DNA of 64,000 nucleotides from Anatilimnocola aggregata (lineage in GTDB: Bacteria > Planctomycetota > Planctomycetia > Pirellulales > Pirellulaceae): positions 4,526,001-4,590,000 of the forward strand of contig NZ_CP036274.1 of the NCBI RefSeq assembly GCF_007747655.1, written 5' to 3'. The notes beneath the pieces were generated by a model that worked only from the letters and a program-made list of their open reading frames with translations, made no database searches and had not been told where the DNA came from. Below are positions 8,411 to 17,142 of the stretch, piece by piece. Position 1 is the first letter of the stretch. The number at the start of each line of letters is the position of its first letter. The position numbers were made by a program, and so were the translations under genes.

Positions 8411-10765
8411 ATGTTCCGCTCGCTGATTGTCTGTTGTTTGGCACTGTTCGTTACTCGTGCTGGCGTGGCCAATGAAGTTCTCGAAGCCGATTTGCTCGTC
8501 GTTGGTGGCACCGAGGCGGGTGTCGCGGCTGCAGTACAAGCAGCCCGCTGTGGCGTGCGGCGAATTGTGCTGGTGAGCGACATTGACATGCTGGGCGGCC
8601 AGTTTTGCGCTGAAGGGGTCGGGGCAATCGATGAATGGACGACCTACAAAGCAAAACGGGTCGAGTTTCCGCGTAGTGGTACCTTCAGCGAAATTATCGA
8701 CCGCGTCCACGCCTGGAACGGCAAGCGTTTTGGGTTCATTCGCCCCGGCAACGGCTTTTGCTCGTCAGAGACGATCGAGCCCGCTGGTGCGGCGCGCATT
8801 TTCGAAGACTGGATCAATCCGTACAACGAAGCCAACAGCGGGCAGATCGAAATTCGCCGCTCGCTGCGGCCCACTGCGGTGCAACTCGAAAAGGGTGCCA
8901 TTCGCCGCGTTGTCTTTGAGAGCCGCGACGGGCAGTCTTCGGGCTGTGAAGTGCAAGCCAGGCTGACGATCGACGCCACCGATTGGGGCGATGTCATTCG
9001 CCTCTCGGGAGCGAAGTATGCTGCCGGCCCCGATCTTCGCTCGCGCTTTGACGAGCCCAACGCACCGGATGGTCCGCTCGGCATCGATCGCAATGAGATG
9101 AACCCCATCAGCTATTGTCTGGTGCTGAGAGAAACGAGCCGCGATGCTACCATCGATCAGCCCGCAGGCTACGACGAGCGTACCTACCTGGGCACCTCGA
9201 ACGCCACCACAGCCGACTTCAAGCAACTTGGTTGGCCGCCAAAAGCGCAGCAGATGGACGTGCCAGCGTTCGTTGCCACGTCGTATCCCGAAGGCGTTTA
9301 TTCCGCGCAAGTCAGCATTTATACCCATCGCCGACTTGTCGACGCCAAGCATCTGCAACTGGGCGAGAACAAAGAAACAATCCTGGTGAATTGGCCAACG
9401 CAAGATTACCCGCTGTATGACTACCCCCAGCGCGTCGTCGATCACCTCGAAGCCACCGAGAAAGGAGCATCGCTCAAGAACATCGTCGATATGACGTACG
9501 CGCAGCGGCAGATCGTGTTTGACGATGCCAAGCTGCATGCGCTAGGCATGCTCTATCACCTGCAGACTGCGGTGCAAAAGAAGCTCGATCCCAAACAGAT
9601 TGATTTTCGGCGACTGGAGCTGGTGAGTGACTTTGGCACCCCCGACCATTTGCCGCCGAAGCCCTACGTGCGAGAAGGACTGCGGCTGGAGTCGTTGTAC
9701 ATGCTGCGGGAAGGTGACCTGCGGATGCAGCGAGACGAACCCCGTTGGGCGCGACACATGGCCGCTGACAGCGTCTTCGCTTTTCAGTTCAACATCGACT
9801 TTCATCCCACGCGCCGGGTCTTCCTGAAGGATGATCGCAGTCAGCCTTGGGTCAACGTTCATACGGCAAATCGAAACTGGTCGACTCACACCGACCGCGC
9901 TTGTTTTCCGCTTCGTTCGCTGATTCCAGTCGAAATAAATGGCCTGCTCGGGGCATCGAAGAATCTGGGAGTTTCCAGCATTGTTAGTTCAGCAGTTCGC
10001 CTGCACGGACAAATGATGCTCAGTGGTCAGGCAGCGGGCACGGTCGCGGCGCACTGCTTGCGCGAGGAGATTCAACCTCGGGCTCTCGCTGCAGACCCCA
10101 AGCAGATTCGCGCCCTGCAATTGGCGCTGGTCCGCGGAGTTGAAGGGAAGCCAGGCGTGCTGCTCTGGCCCTACCAAGACTTGCGTGCCGACGACCTGCA
10201 TTTCGAGGCCGCTAACATGCTCGCGGTGCTGGGCGTTTATCGAGTTGAGGATGATGTTGATTTTGCTCCGTTTGCGCCGGTCTCCCGCGCGGACTTAGCC
10301 GTGGCACTAACTCGTGCCCGGCGGTTGCTCGCGAAAGCTCCTGATTGGGCCGCGGCCGAAACTACCAGCTTCCCCGATGTTCCCAAGTCCGATTCGCGTG
10401 CTGCCAACATCGAAAGCCTGCGTGCCTGGGGCGCCAAATTGAATGCTGCCGAGCCCTTCGCACCCAATCAGACCGCTGACTGGAAAACCCTGCATAGCTG
10501 GATGGCTGCGCTTGGCATGAATCCGAGTGGCGGCCTTTCAGCGCGAGGAGGTTTGCCGCTTACCCGTGCTGAACTCGTCCAACATGTTTGGCTGGCGATT
10601 CGGGGGCGGATCGAAGACGCTCCGCTGCCCGATGGCTTTCTACAACCTGGTCACGATGCCGACGGCGACGGCCGGGAAGATCGCGAAGATCCCCTGCCGC
10701 TCGATCGCAACAACAATAGCTTGCCCGACCTGCTTGATCCAGCTCCAGTGCCGGCCGCGAAGTAG
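8411..10765 (+). CDS. Exported FAD-dependent oxidoreductase with SLH-like and Ca-binding C-terminus
   Basis: This 784-residue protein has a signal peptide (residues 1-20). It then has an FAD_oxidored (PF12831-type) domain starting with the Rossmann motif DLLVVGGTEAGVAAAV and continuing VSDIDMLGGQFCAEGVGAID. A second flavin motif, INGLLGASKNLGVSSIV, lies near residue 515. From about residue 600 there are two or three segments resembling S-layer homology repeats (AANMLAVLGVYRVEDDVDF, then VSRADLAVAL). The last 45 residues carry D-x-D-x-D-G spacing (HDADGDGREDREDP) like thrombospondin type 3 or dockerin calcium loops. The substrate is unknown. The tail suggests the enzyme is held at the cell surface. 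It follows rhaB by 38 bp and may share its transcript. Confidence 0.85.
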   Translation: MFRSLIVCCLALFVTRAGVANEVLEADLLVVGGTEAGVAAAVQAARCGVRRIVLVSDIDMLGGQFCAEGVGAIDEWTTYKAKRVEFPRSGTFSEIIDRVHAWNGKRFGFIRPGNGFCSSETIEPAGAARIFEDWINPYNEANSGQIEIRRSLRPTAVQLEKGAIRRVVFESRDGQSSGCEVQARLTIDATDWGDVIRLSGAKYAAGPDLRSRFDEPNAPDGPLGIDRNEMNPISYCLVLRETSRDATIDQPAGYDERTYLGTSNATTADFKQLGWPPKAQQMDVPAFVATSYPEGVYSAQVSIYTHRRLVDAKHLQLGENKETILVNWPTQDYPLYDYPQRVVDHLEATEKGASLKNIVDMTYAQRQIVFDDAKLHALGMLYHLQTAVQKKLDPKQIDFRRLELVSDFGTPDHLPPKPYVREGLRLESLYMLREGDLRMQRDEPRWARHMAADSVFAFQFNIDFHPTRRVFLKDDRSQPWVNVHTANRNWSTHTDRACFPLRSLIPVEINGLLGASKNLGVSSIVSSAVRLHGQMMLSGQAAGTVAAHCLREEIQPRALAADPKQIRALQLALVRGVEGKPGVLLWPYQDLRADDLHFEAANMLAVLGVYRVEDDVDFAPFAPVSRADLAVALTRARRLLAKAPDWAAAETTSFPDVPKSDSRAANIESLRAWGAKLNAAEPFAPNQTADWKTLHSWMAALGMNPSGGLSARGGLPLTRAELVQHVWLAIRGRIEDAPLPDGFLQPGHDADGDGREDREDPLPLDRNNNSLPDLLDPAPVPAAK

Positions 10766-10783
10766 CCCTTACGGATCGACGTT

Positions 10784-11605
10784 TTGCACGTCATATTGAT
10801 GACTGCAATTCCAACGCTGTGCCCGATAGCTCTTTCCCCAGAAAACGCCCGAGTGACTGACGAGAAATCGCCCGAAGAATCCAGTTCCGAAACTTCTCCC
10901 GTGGATGAAGTCGCTCTTGACCCTGCGCCTGCCAAGGAACCGGCAGTTGATCTCTATCCCAACGACACACTCGTGGCGGCTCTGGACCGGCATCAGATTC
11001 AGGTTCAGCCCGACCAGTTCAAGCTACTTGAGCAATACTGTCGGTTGCTTTGGGACTGGAATGAGAAGATCAATCTCACGCGGCACACGACCTACGAGAA
11101 GTTCGTCAACCGCGACCTGGTCGATACGCTGCAGTTGGCCACGTTGATTCATCCGAAGGAAGAAATCTTGGACGTCGGCAGTGGCGGCGGTGTGCCGGGG
11201 ATCACGCTGGCGATCATGCGCCCCGATCTGGAAATCACCCTGAGTGAGACCACGGGCAAGAAGGCCCGCGTGCTCGAAGACATGGTGAAGCAGCTCAAGC
11301 TGCCAGTGACGGTATTTGCTTGCCGAACCGAGAGCATTCTGGACGACACGCGTTACGACGCTTTAACCGCTCGTGCGGTGGGGCCGTTGTGGCAGCTTCT
11401 GACCTGGTTCCGTCCCCATTGGTCGCTCATCGGCCGTTTGCTCTTAATCAAAGGCCCCAAGTGGACAGAAGAGCAAGCTGAAGCCAAACGACGCGGTCTG
11501 CTGCGGGAATTGGAACTGAAGGTCGGCGCGCAATACCCAATGCCTGGCACCGATTCCGATAGTGTGATTCTCAAGGTTTGGCACCAAGGTGGCCGCGAGC
11601 GCTAA
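10784..11605 (+). CDS. rsmG: 16S rRNA (guanine527-N7)-methyltransferase
   Basis: The core of this 273-residue protein (from about residue 65) matches RsmG/GidB. It has WNEKINLTRHTTYEKFVNRD, the SAM-binding motif ILDVGSGGGVPGITLAI, and a following acidic strand LEITLSETTGKKARVL. RsmG methylates N7 of G527 in 16S rRNA. The N-terminal 60 residues are an extra acidic, low-complexity extension not found in typical 205-220-residue RsmG. The first codon shown is TTG; an ATG at 10799 (MTAIPTL) is the better start. It lies 18 bp after the FAD oxidoreductase gene, so the two may be co-transcribed. Confidence 0.93.
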   Translation: MHVILMTAIPTLCPIALSPENARVTDEKSPEESSSETSPVDEVALDPAPAKEPAVDLYPNDTLVAALDRHQIQVQPDQFKLLEQYCRLLWDWNEKINLTRHTTYEKFVNRDLVDTLQLATLIHPKEEILDVGSGGGVPGITLAIMRPDLEITLSETTGKKARVLEDMVKQLKLPVTVFACRTESILDDTRYDALTARAVGPLWQLLTWFRPHWSLIGRLLLIKGPKWTEEQAEAKRRGLLRELELKVGAQYPMPGTDSDSVILKVWHQGGRER

Positions 11606-11639
11606 GCTCCGCCGCCTGCACGCTGATTGTCGGCACGTG

Positions 11640-11674
11640 CTGCACGCCCTAAACTGAATTCATCGGGCGTGCAG
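11640..11674 (+). terminator. Hairpin between rsmG and the Tat-signal gene
   Basis: CTGCACGCCC and GGGCGTGCAG form a perfect 10-bp stem with a 15-base loop, 35 bases after the rsmG stop. A partial copy of the arm (CCTGCACGC) occurs just upstream. A weak T-rich stretch follows after some ten bases, so it may be a terminator or a leader structure of the next gene. Confidence 0.45.
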
Positions 11675-11720
11675 GGATTGCCGCGACTTTTCTCATCAGC
11701 CAGTTAATGGAGCCTCTCTC

Positions 11721-13244
11721 ATGCGCGATTCCTTCTCTCGTCGCCGCTTTCTGCAATCAACGTCCGCTGCCGGTTCGCTCGGTGTGCTGGGGGCGAGTTG
11801 GCTGAATCAGGTACCTGCTGTTACTGCTGAGGAAACAAAACCCGATCCCAAATCGGTCGTATTCACTGCCGACATCGAGCCCACCGTTCAACTTCTCGAA
11901 AATACCCAGCGCGACAAGCTGCTCGAAGAAGTCGCCGGCCGCATTCGCAAGGGAAAGCTCAACTATCAACAGGTCGTCACGGCCCTGCAACTCGCTGGCA
12001 TCCGCAACGTGCAGCCGCGACCTTCGGTCGGCTTCAAGTTCCATGCTGTCCTCGTCGTCAATTCAGCGCATTTGGCGAGCCTCGCCTCGGCCGACGAAGA
12101 TCGCTGGCTCCCGATTTTCTGGGCGCTCGATGCCTTCAAAGAATCGCAGGCCAAGGATGTCAGCGAAGGCAATTGGACGATGCCAGCCGTCGCGACCGGC
12201 AAACTTCCCGCTCCGCACGAAGCTCGCGAGCAATTGACCCACGCCCTGGAAAAATGGGACGCAGAGCAAGCTGACGTGGCCGCTGCGATCCTTGCTCGAA
12301 CCGCTAGCGCTGGCGACATCTTCGAGCTTCTCTGCCGCTACGGCGCGCGGGACTTCCGTGCGATTGGCCATAAAATCATCTATGTCGCCAACGCATTCCG
12401 AGCGTTGCAGGTCATGGGTTGGCAGCATGCCGAGCCGGTGATTCGGTCACTCGCCTACGCGATTCTGAACCATCAGGGAGAAGACAACCCGGCGAACAAC
12501 GATTATGCCGCGGATCGACCGTACAAGGAAAATCAAAAGCGGATCAAGGCGATTCGCAACGATTGGCAAGACGGCAAAGTTGACGCAGGTGCAACGAAAG
12601 AGCTGCTTGTTACGCTCCGCACTTCCTCCGCAGCCGATGCATGCGAAGCCGTCGTGCAGATGCTTAATCAAGGTGTCGCGCCGCAATCGATCTGGGACGG
12701 CATGCTGGTGGGTGGTGGCGAGTTGCTCATGCGCCAGCCGGGCATAGTCGGCCTGCATACACTCACAACCAGCAATGCGATTCACTATGCCTATCAGAAC
12801 GTGCAGCAGGACGAAACGCGACGATTGCTCCTCTTGCAAAACGCAGCCTTTCTGACGATGTTTCGCGACGCGATGGAGAAGCGGGGCAAAGTCTCGGACG
12901 CAGAAGTTCTCAAACTGGAACCCGCCGACAAAGCGAGCGTGTCGCTCGACGAAATCTTCGCCGATGTAAGTGGCAACCGCGATGCCGCGGCCCGCGCGAC
13001 GCTGGCCTATGCAAAAACGGAAGAAAACGCGGACGAGTTCATTCGCCGCGCGCGGCTGCTGGTGTTTCTAAAGGGTCGCGACTCACACGATTACAAATTT
13101 AGCAGTGCGGTGCTCGAAGACTATCGCCATTTGTCGCCCGAATGGCGGGATCGCTTCCTGGCGACCAGCGTTTACAATTTGCGGGGGTCGAAGGCGAACG
13201 ACAATGAACTTGTCGCGCGCACTCGGCAAGCCTTTTCAGCCTAG
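11721..13244 (+). CDS. Tat-exported protein of unknown function
   Basis: This 507-residue protein starts with a clear twin-arginine signal (FSRRRFLQSTSAAGSLGVLG, residues 5-24), so it is probably exported folded. The rest is alpha-helical and looks soluble, with histidines scattered in conserved-looking segments (GFKFHAVLVVNSAHL, HKIIYVANAF, GIVGLHTLTTSNAIHYAY). I do not recognise a characterised family. Similar Tat-signal proteins of this length occur in planctomycete genomes and are annotated as hypothetical. Tat export suggests a bound cofactor, but none is shown. It precedes the dienelactone hydrolase-like gene by 44 bp on the same strand and may share its transcript. Confidence 0.75.
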   Translation: MRDSFSRRRFLQSTSAAGSLGVLGASWLNQVPAVTAEETKPDPKSVVFTADIEPTVQLLENTQRDKLLEEVAGRIRKGKLNYQQVVTALQLAGIRNVQPRPSVGFKFHAVLVVNSAHLASLASADEDRWLPIFWALDAFKESQAKDVSEGNWTMPAVATGKLPAPHEAREQLTHALEKWDAEQADVAAAILARTASAGDIFELLCRYGARDFRAIGHKIIYVANAFRALQVMGWQHAEPVIRSLAYAILNHQGEDNPANNDYAADRPYKENQKRIKAIRNDWQDGKVDAGATKELLVTLRTSSAADACEAVVQMLNQGVAPQSIWDGMLVGGGELLMRQPGIVGLHTLTTSNAIHYAYQNVQQDETRRLLLLQNAAFLTMFRDAMEKRGKVSDAEVLKLEPADKASVSLDEIFADVSGNRDAAARATLAYAKTEENADEFIRRARLLVFLKGRDSHDYKFSSAVLEDYRHLSPEWRDRFLATSVYNLRGSKANDNELVARTRQAFSA

Positions 13245-13288
13245 AGTTTTTGGATTGTTTGTCCGGCATTTCTTAGAGGATTGGCTTC

Positions 13289-14152
13289 ATGCACGAAGAG
13301 TTACTTAGCCTGCTTCCGAGGTCCGAATTCACCCGCCGCGGCTTTGTCGTTACCTCACTCGCCACCGGCTTCGCACTCGCGGTTCAGCCGGTCACGGCGG
13401 AAACGGTCACCACTGATACAGACGGCCTAGAAGCGGGCGAAGTGAAGATCACGACAGCCGATGGCGAAATGCCCGCGTATCGCGCGATGCCAGCCAAGGG
13501 AGACAAGTTCCCGGTCGTTCTCGTCGTGCAGGAGATTTTTGGCGTACACGAGCACATCAAAGACATCTGCCGCCGCTTCGCCAAACTCGGTTATCTGGCA
13601 GTGGCCCCGGAGTTGTATGCGCGGCAGGGCGATGTTTCGAAACTGACCGAGTTTCCGGAGATTTTGAAGATTGTCGCTACAGTTCCCGATTCCCAAGTGA
13701 TGAGCGATCTGGATGCAACGGTCGCTTGGGCCAAGAAGTCTGGCAAGGGTGATACGAGCAAGCTCGCCGTCACCGGTTTCTGTTGGGGCGGACGAATTGT
13801 GTGGCTTTATGCGGCACATAGCAAGGACGTGAAAGCGGGCGTAGCCTGGTATGGCAGGCTGACAAGCGCTGTTGATGACCTGCATCCCAAGCACCCGCTC
13901 GATCTGGTCACCTCGTTGAAAGCTCCCGTTCTTGGTCTGTATGGTGCCGAAGATATGGGCATTCCCAACGACACTGTCGAAATGATGCAAGCCGCGCTCA
14001 AAGAAACAAAGCAGCCTTCGGAGATCGTTCTCTATCCGAAGACGCCGCATGGTTTTCACGCGGACTATCGGCCGTCGTACCGCAAAACCGAAGCGGACGA
14101 CGGCTGGAATCGGCTGCAAGCCTGGTTCAAACAACATGGCGTTTCGCCGTAA
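13289..14152 (+). CDS. Exported dienelactone hydrolase family protein
   Basis: This 287-residue alpha/beta hydrolase has a Tat-like N-terminus ([20 protein letters not shown]). The catalytic cysteine is in [17 protein letters not shown], the acid in [12 protein letters not shown], and the histidine in [14 protein letters not shown]. This is the Cys-Asp-His triad of dienelactone hydrolases, which open lactone rings. The family also has broad esterase members, so the natural substrate is open. Its N-terminus suggests a periplasmic enzyme, unlike the cytoplasmic catabolic enzymes. It is followed 21 bp later by a flavin monooxygenase; a monooxygenase plus a lactone hydrolase is a plausible oxidative pair. 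Confidence 0.9.
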   Translation: MHEELLSLLPRSEFTRRGFVVTSLATGFALAVQPVTAETVTTDTDGLEAGEVKITTADGEMPAYRAMPAKGDKFPVVLVVQEIFGVHEHIKDICRRFAKLGYLAVAPELYARQGDVSKLTEFPEILKIVATVPDSQVMSDLDATVAWAKKSGKGDTSKLAVTGFCWGGRIVWLYAAHSKDVKAGVAWYGRLTSAVDDLHPKHPLDLVTSLKAPVLGLYGAEDMGIPNDTVEMMQAALKETKQPSEIVLYPKTPHGFHADYRPSYRKTEADDGWNRLQAWFKQHGVSP

Positions 14153-14173
14153 CGCTGCAAAGTTGCTCGCGCG

Positions 14174-15475
14174 ATGTCCGATACGTTTGCCATCATCGGC
14201 GCCGGTCCTGCGGGACTGGCGACCGCCAAGAACTTTAGCCAACTCGGCCTGCAGGTCGAGTTACTCGAGCGCGAAGATGATGTCGGCGGCAACTGGTACT
14301 TTGGCCGCCCCGCCAGCAGCGTGTGTCATTCGACGCACATGATCTCGTCGAAGCGAATGTCGCAGTTGGCCGATTTCCCCATGCCCAAGGACTACCCGCC
14401 CTATCCGCACCATCGGCAGGTGCTGACCTACTTACGCGACTACGCGCGTCACTTCGGACTCTACCATGTAACGCGCTTTCAGACCGAAGTGCGCCGCATC
14501 GAATTGGCTGTTCAGAATGGCAGCGGCGAACATTGGCAAGTGACGCTAGAGAACGGTGAAGTGCGGACGTATGCCGGCGTGGTGATCGCGAGCGGTCATC
14601 ATCACGATCCACTTTGGCCCGATCTGCCCGGCAACTTCAGCGGGCAGGTACTTCACGCCCGCGACTACAAGACGCCGGAGCAGATTCGCGGCCAAAGAGT
14701 GCTCGTGATTGGGGGTGGCAATTCAGGCTGCGATTTGGCCGTTGAGGCTGCTCAGCACGGCAGCACTTCGTTGCTCAGCCTGCGCCGCGGCTATCATTTT
14801 CTGCCGAAGTTCTTGTTTGGTGGCCCCCTCGATGCTGGCGGTGAATTGTTCGATCGCTGGCGAGTTCCTATTTGGCTGCAGCAACAGATTACCGCGTGGT
14901 TCGTGAAGATTGCGGTGGGAAGGCCCGAACGCTATGGGCTCCCCAAGCCCGATCATCGGCTGTTCGAAACGCACCCGATCGTCAACTCACAACTCTTGTA
15001 CGCCGTTGGCCATGGTCATGTGCAAGTGCGGCCAGCGATCGAGAACATCACGGGCAATCGCGTGCGATTTGTCGATGGGCGGGAAGAAGATATCGATGTC
15101 ATCCTCTGCGCTACTGGGTATAAAACGACGTTTCCGTTTCTCGACCCTTCGCTGCTGATGGCGGACGACGGCTCACCGCGGCTCTTCTTGAATGCGTTTC
15201 ATCCGCAGCACGATCGTCTGTTCGTCGCCGGCTTGATTCAGCCCAATGGCTCCATCTGGCCGCTCGTTGATTGGCAAAGCCGGCTGATGGCAAAGTTCGT
15301 GCGCGCACAAGAAAGTAATCCCCAAAAGGCCGACTGGTTCCGCCAGCTGAAGTCGCGCGGGCACGATGACCTCGGCGGCGGCATTCGCTACGACCGCTCG
15401 CCGCGCCATAGCCTCGAAGTTGAGTTCTTCGCCTATCGACGCCGACTGAAAACGCTCGTCAGCAGCTTCGGCTAG
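14174..15475 (+). CDS. Flavin-containing monooxygenase
   Basis: This 433-residue class B flavin monooxygenase has an FAD Rossmann motif at the very N-terminus (FAIIGAGPAGLATAKNF) and a second NADPH Rossmann motif at about residue 176 (VLVIGGGNSGCDLAVEAA). Between them is an FMO-type identifying sequence (NFSGQVLHARDYKTP, the F-x-G-x3-H-x3-Y pattern). The DVILCATGYKTTFPFLD segment is also typical. It would oxygenate a soft nucleophile or ketone using NADPH and O2. The substrate is unknown. It is 21 bp downstream of the hydrolase gene and ends 10 bp before the convergent MfnE-like gene. Confidence 0.92.
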   Translation: MSDTFAIIGAGPAGLATAKNFSQLGLQVELLEREDDVGGNWYFGRPASSVCHSTHMISSKRMSQLADFPMPKDYPPYPHHRQVLTYLRDYARHFGLYHVTRFQTEVRRIELAVQNGSGEHWQVTLENGEVRTYAGVVIASGHHHDPLWPDLPGNFSGQVLHARDYKTPEQIRGQRVLVIGGGNSGCDLAVEAAQHGSTSLLSLRRGYHFLPKFLFGGPLDAGGELFDRWRVPIWLQQQITAWFVKIAVGRPERYGLPKPDHRLFETHPIVNSQLLYAVGHGHVQVRPAIENITGNRVRFVDGREEDIDVILCATGYKTTFPFLDPSLLMADDGSPRLFLNAFHPQHDRLFVAGLIQPNGSIWPLVDWQSRLMAKFVRAQESNPQKADWFRQLKSRGHDDLGGGIRYDRSPRHSLEVEFFAYRRRLKTLVSSFG

Positions 15476-15484
15476 GTGGCATTG

Positions 15485-16090
15485 TTAGTCGAGCTCCAAG
15501 AGCGTCTCATATCGCACACACTTCACTCGCGAGGCAATGTGCGGGAAATAGTCGTCGACATAGCCGGCCGCCGCCAGTGCGGCAAAGTCCTTGGCATCAG
15601 CTGGCGGCAGTAAAGATTTCAACAGCACGAGTTCGTCCGCAAGCACAACTTCGGCCAATCGGGCAGCGATGGAATCGGTCGTCACGCCCCAATGATGGGG
15701 CAGTGATTCTGGTTGTGTAGTCGGTTCAACATCATACAAGAACTGTTGCAAATCGAAGACCACTGGCAAATCGGCCATGCTAGTCGCATCATCCAAACAC
15801 GTCCTCAAATCGGCAAACAAATCAATCCACCGACATTCGACCAACACCTCACTAAGAACTTTGGCGGTGGTGCTCAGTAGTTCGATGCAGAGCCAATGAG
15901 AGCGTTCTTCACCGAGCGCAAATCGCTGATTCCAGTTGCGAATCACATCGGCCAGTTCGCCGCCACCAGCAATCAGCACATTCGTCGCCGGCGTTTGTGC
16001 TGCCAACCAAGCTCTGAGCCGTCGGCCCAAGTCGGGCAGATCGAACAAACTGCCGCCGACCTTCACTACGCGAATCGGCGACCGGCTCAT
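15485..16090 (-). CDS. MfnE-like amino acid kinase family protein
   Basis: This 201-residue protein has the amino acid kinase fold: RVVKVGGSLFDL at the N-terminus, LIAGGGELADVIRNW near residue 40, and GVTTDSIAARLAEVVLADE near residue 140. The short length and the DSIAARLAE motif match the group containing archaeal MfnE, which phosphorylates (aminomethyl)furanmethanol phosphate in methanofuran synthesis, and its bacterial relatives in H4MPT-linked one-carbon clusters. Its start codon overlaps the stop of the upstream MfnF-like gene as ATGA, so the two are translationally coupled. The role in making a methanofuran-like cofactor is inferred from family and from the neighbouring genes. Confidence 0.75.
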   Translation of the reverse strand: MSRSPIRVVKVGGSLFDLPDLGRRLRAWLAAQTPATNVLIAGGGELADVIRNWNQRFALGEERSHWLCIELLSTTAKVLSEVLVECRWIDLFADLRTCLDDATSMADLPVVFDLQQFLYDVEPTTQPESLPHHWGVTTDSIAARLAEVVLADELVLLKSLLPPADAKDFAALAAAGYVDDYFPHIASRVKCVRYETLLELD

Positions 16091-17109
16091 TGCTGGGCAG
16101 CTTCGCGCGAGAGAACTGCCAGCGCGTAAGCTGGTGCACAGCGGCTGTTGTCGGCACCAATTTCCTTATGCAGTAAAGTCCTCGCAAACGTTGCGTAGGG
16201 AGTTCCCTCTAACGCTGCCGCTGCAAGAAACTCGCCGTGTCCGGAGAGAATAATCTTTACCGGCGGCTCCGGCATTTTTTTAATCACGCGCTCGATGGCT
16301 TCGCGCAAGTGAGCCGTTTGTGCTTCGGCCAGATTGTTTGCCATGACCACGGCGTCCTTGTGATTGAAATTCTCGTGGTCAGCAGCAATCATTCGTGCCA
16401 GCCTTAAGCGTGAATTTGCTTTGGTTGCCGGTCGATGGTCGGCAGTATCTACGGCCAGCGAATCCTCTGGCAACTTCTCCAGCACGATGTACGCATCGCG
16501 CATCGTGGCAAAGACTTCCTGCACTAGCGGGCAGCTCTCTCCCCGGTATTTCACCGTGCAGGCCACCGCGCAAGCAGGGCTGCGCTCCACACCGGTATAA
16601 ACCAACTCTCCACTTCGCAAGCGTTCCGTATCTGTCTTGCCAGTTGCCGCAGGAAGTCCGTTGCGCAAGGGAATGACATCGACAGTCGTGGAACCAACGT
16701 CGATCAACAAAGCCGGATTCTTGCCCGCAAACCTTGCGGCGTAACTGGCGAGCGCATGCCAATTGGCCGCGGCGACGAGGAGTGGATCCGCATAGGCAAC
16801 TTGCGTGCTGACCATTTTTCCATCGACACGGTAGACCCGCGTGTGACGATTGTCGGAGCCAGCTGCGACCGACTTCAGAATGAACTTCACCCCTTCTGCT
16901 TTCGAGGTAAAGCAGTCAGCCAATTCGCCCGTCATGGTCACCACCAGATGATCGCTGGGAGGAGCCTCGCTGATGATCGTGCGCACTTGCTGCGTCAGGG
17001 CGTTCGGATCGCGCCACAGGGCGAAGCTATAAGACTCGGCGTACTTCTGGCCATTCGCGACTTTAATGTTCGCGCCGCCGATGTCCAAGGCAAGGTATTT
17101 GGCACTCAT
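16087..17109 (-). CDS. MfnF-like, H4MPT-linked C1 transfer pathway protein
   Basis: This 340-residue protein belongs to the hydantoinase A/oxoprolinase-like, actin-fold group that archaeal MfnF and the bacterial H4MPT-linked C1 transfer proteins share. Visible motifs are YLALDIGGANIKVANG (residues 4-19), LLIDVGSTTVDVIPL near residue 135, YTGVERSPACAV near 172, and IILSGHGEFLAAAALEG near 290. MfnF joins the aminomethylfuran and glutamyl-tyramine halves of methanofuran. In bacteria the equivalent cofactor (methylofuran) serves the formyltransferase/hydrolase complex. The gene is in the middle of a three-gene minus-strand operon. It overlaps the MfnE-like gene by 4 bases and follows the ATP-grasp gene by 33 bp. 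Confidence 0.82.
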   Translation of the reverse strand: MSAKYLALDIGGANIKVANGQKYAESYSFALWRDPNALTQQVRTIISEAPPSDHLVVTMTGELADCFTSKAEGVKFILKSVAAGSDNRHTRVYRVDGKMVSTQVAYADPLLVAAANWHALASYAARFAGKNPALLIDVGSTTVDVIPLRNGLPAATGKTDTERLRSGELVYTGVERSPACAVACTVKYRGESCPLVQEVFATMRDAYIVLEKLPEDSLAVDTADHRPATKANSRLRLARMIAADHENFNHKDAVVMANNLAEAQTAHLREAIERVIKKMPEPPVKIILSGHGEFLAAAALEGTPYATFARTLLHKEIGADNSRCAPAYALAVLSREAAQQ

Positions 17110-17142
17110 GAGGATTTGCTAACTGGGACAACAACGAAGGAA

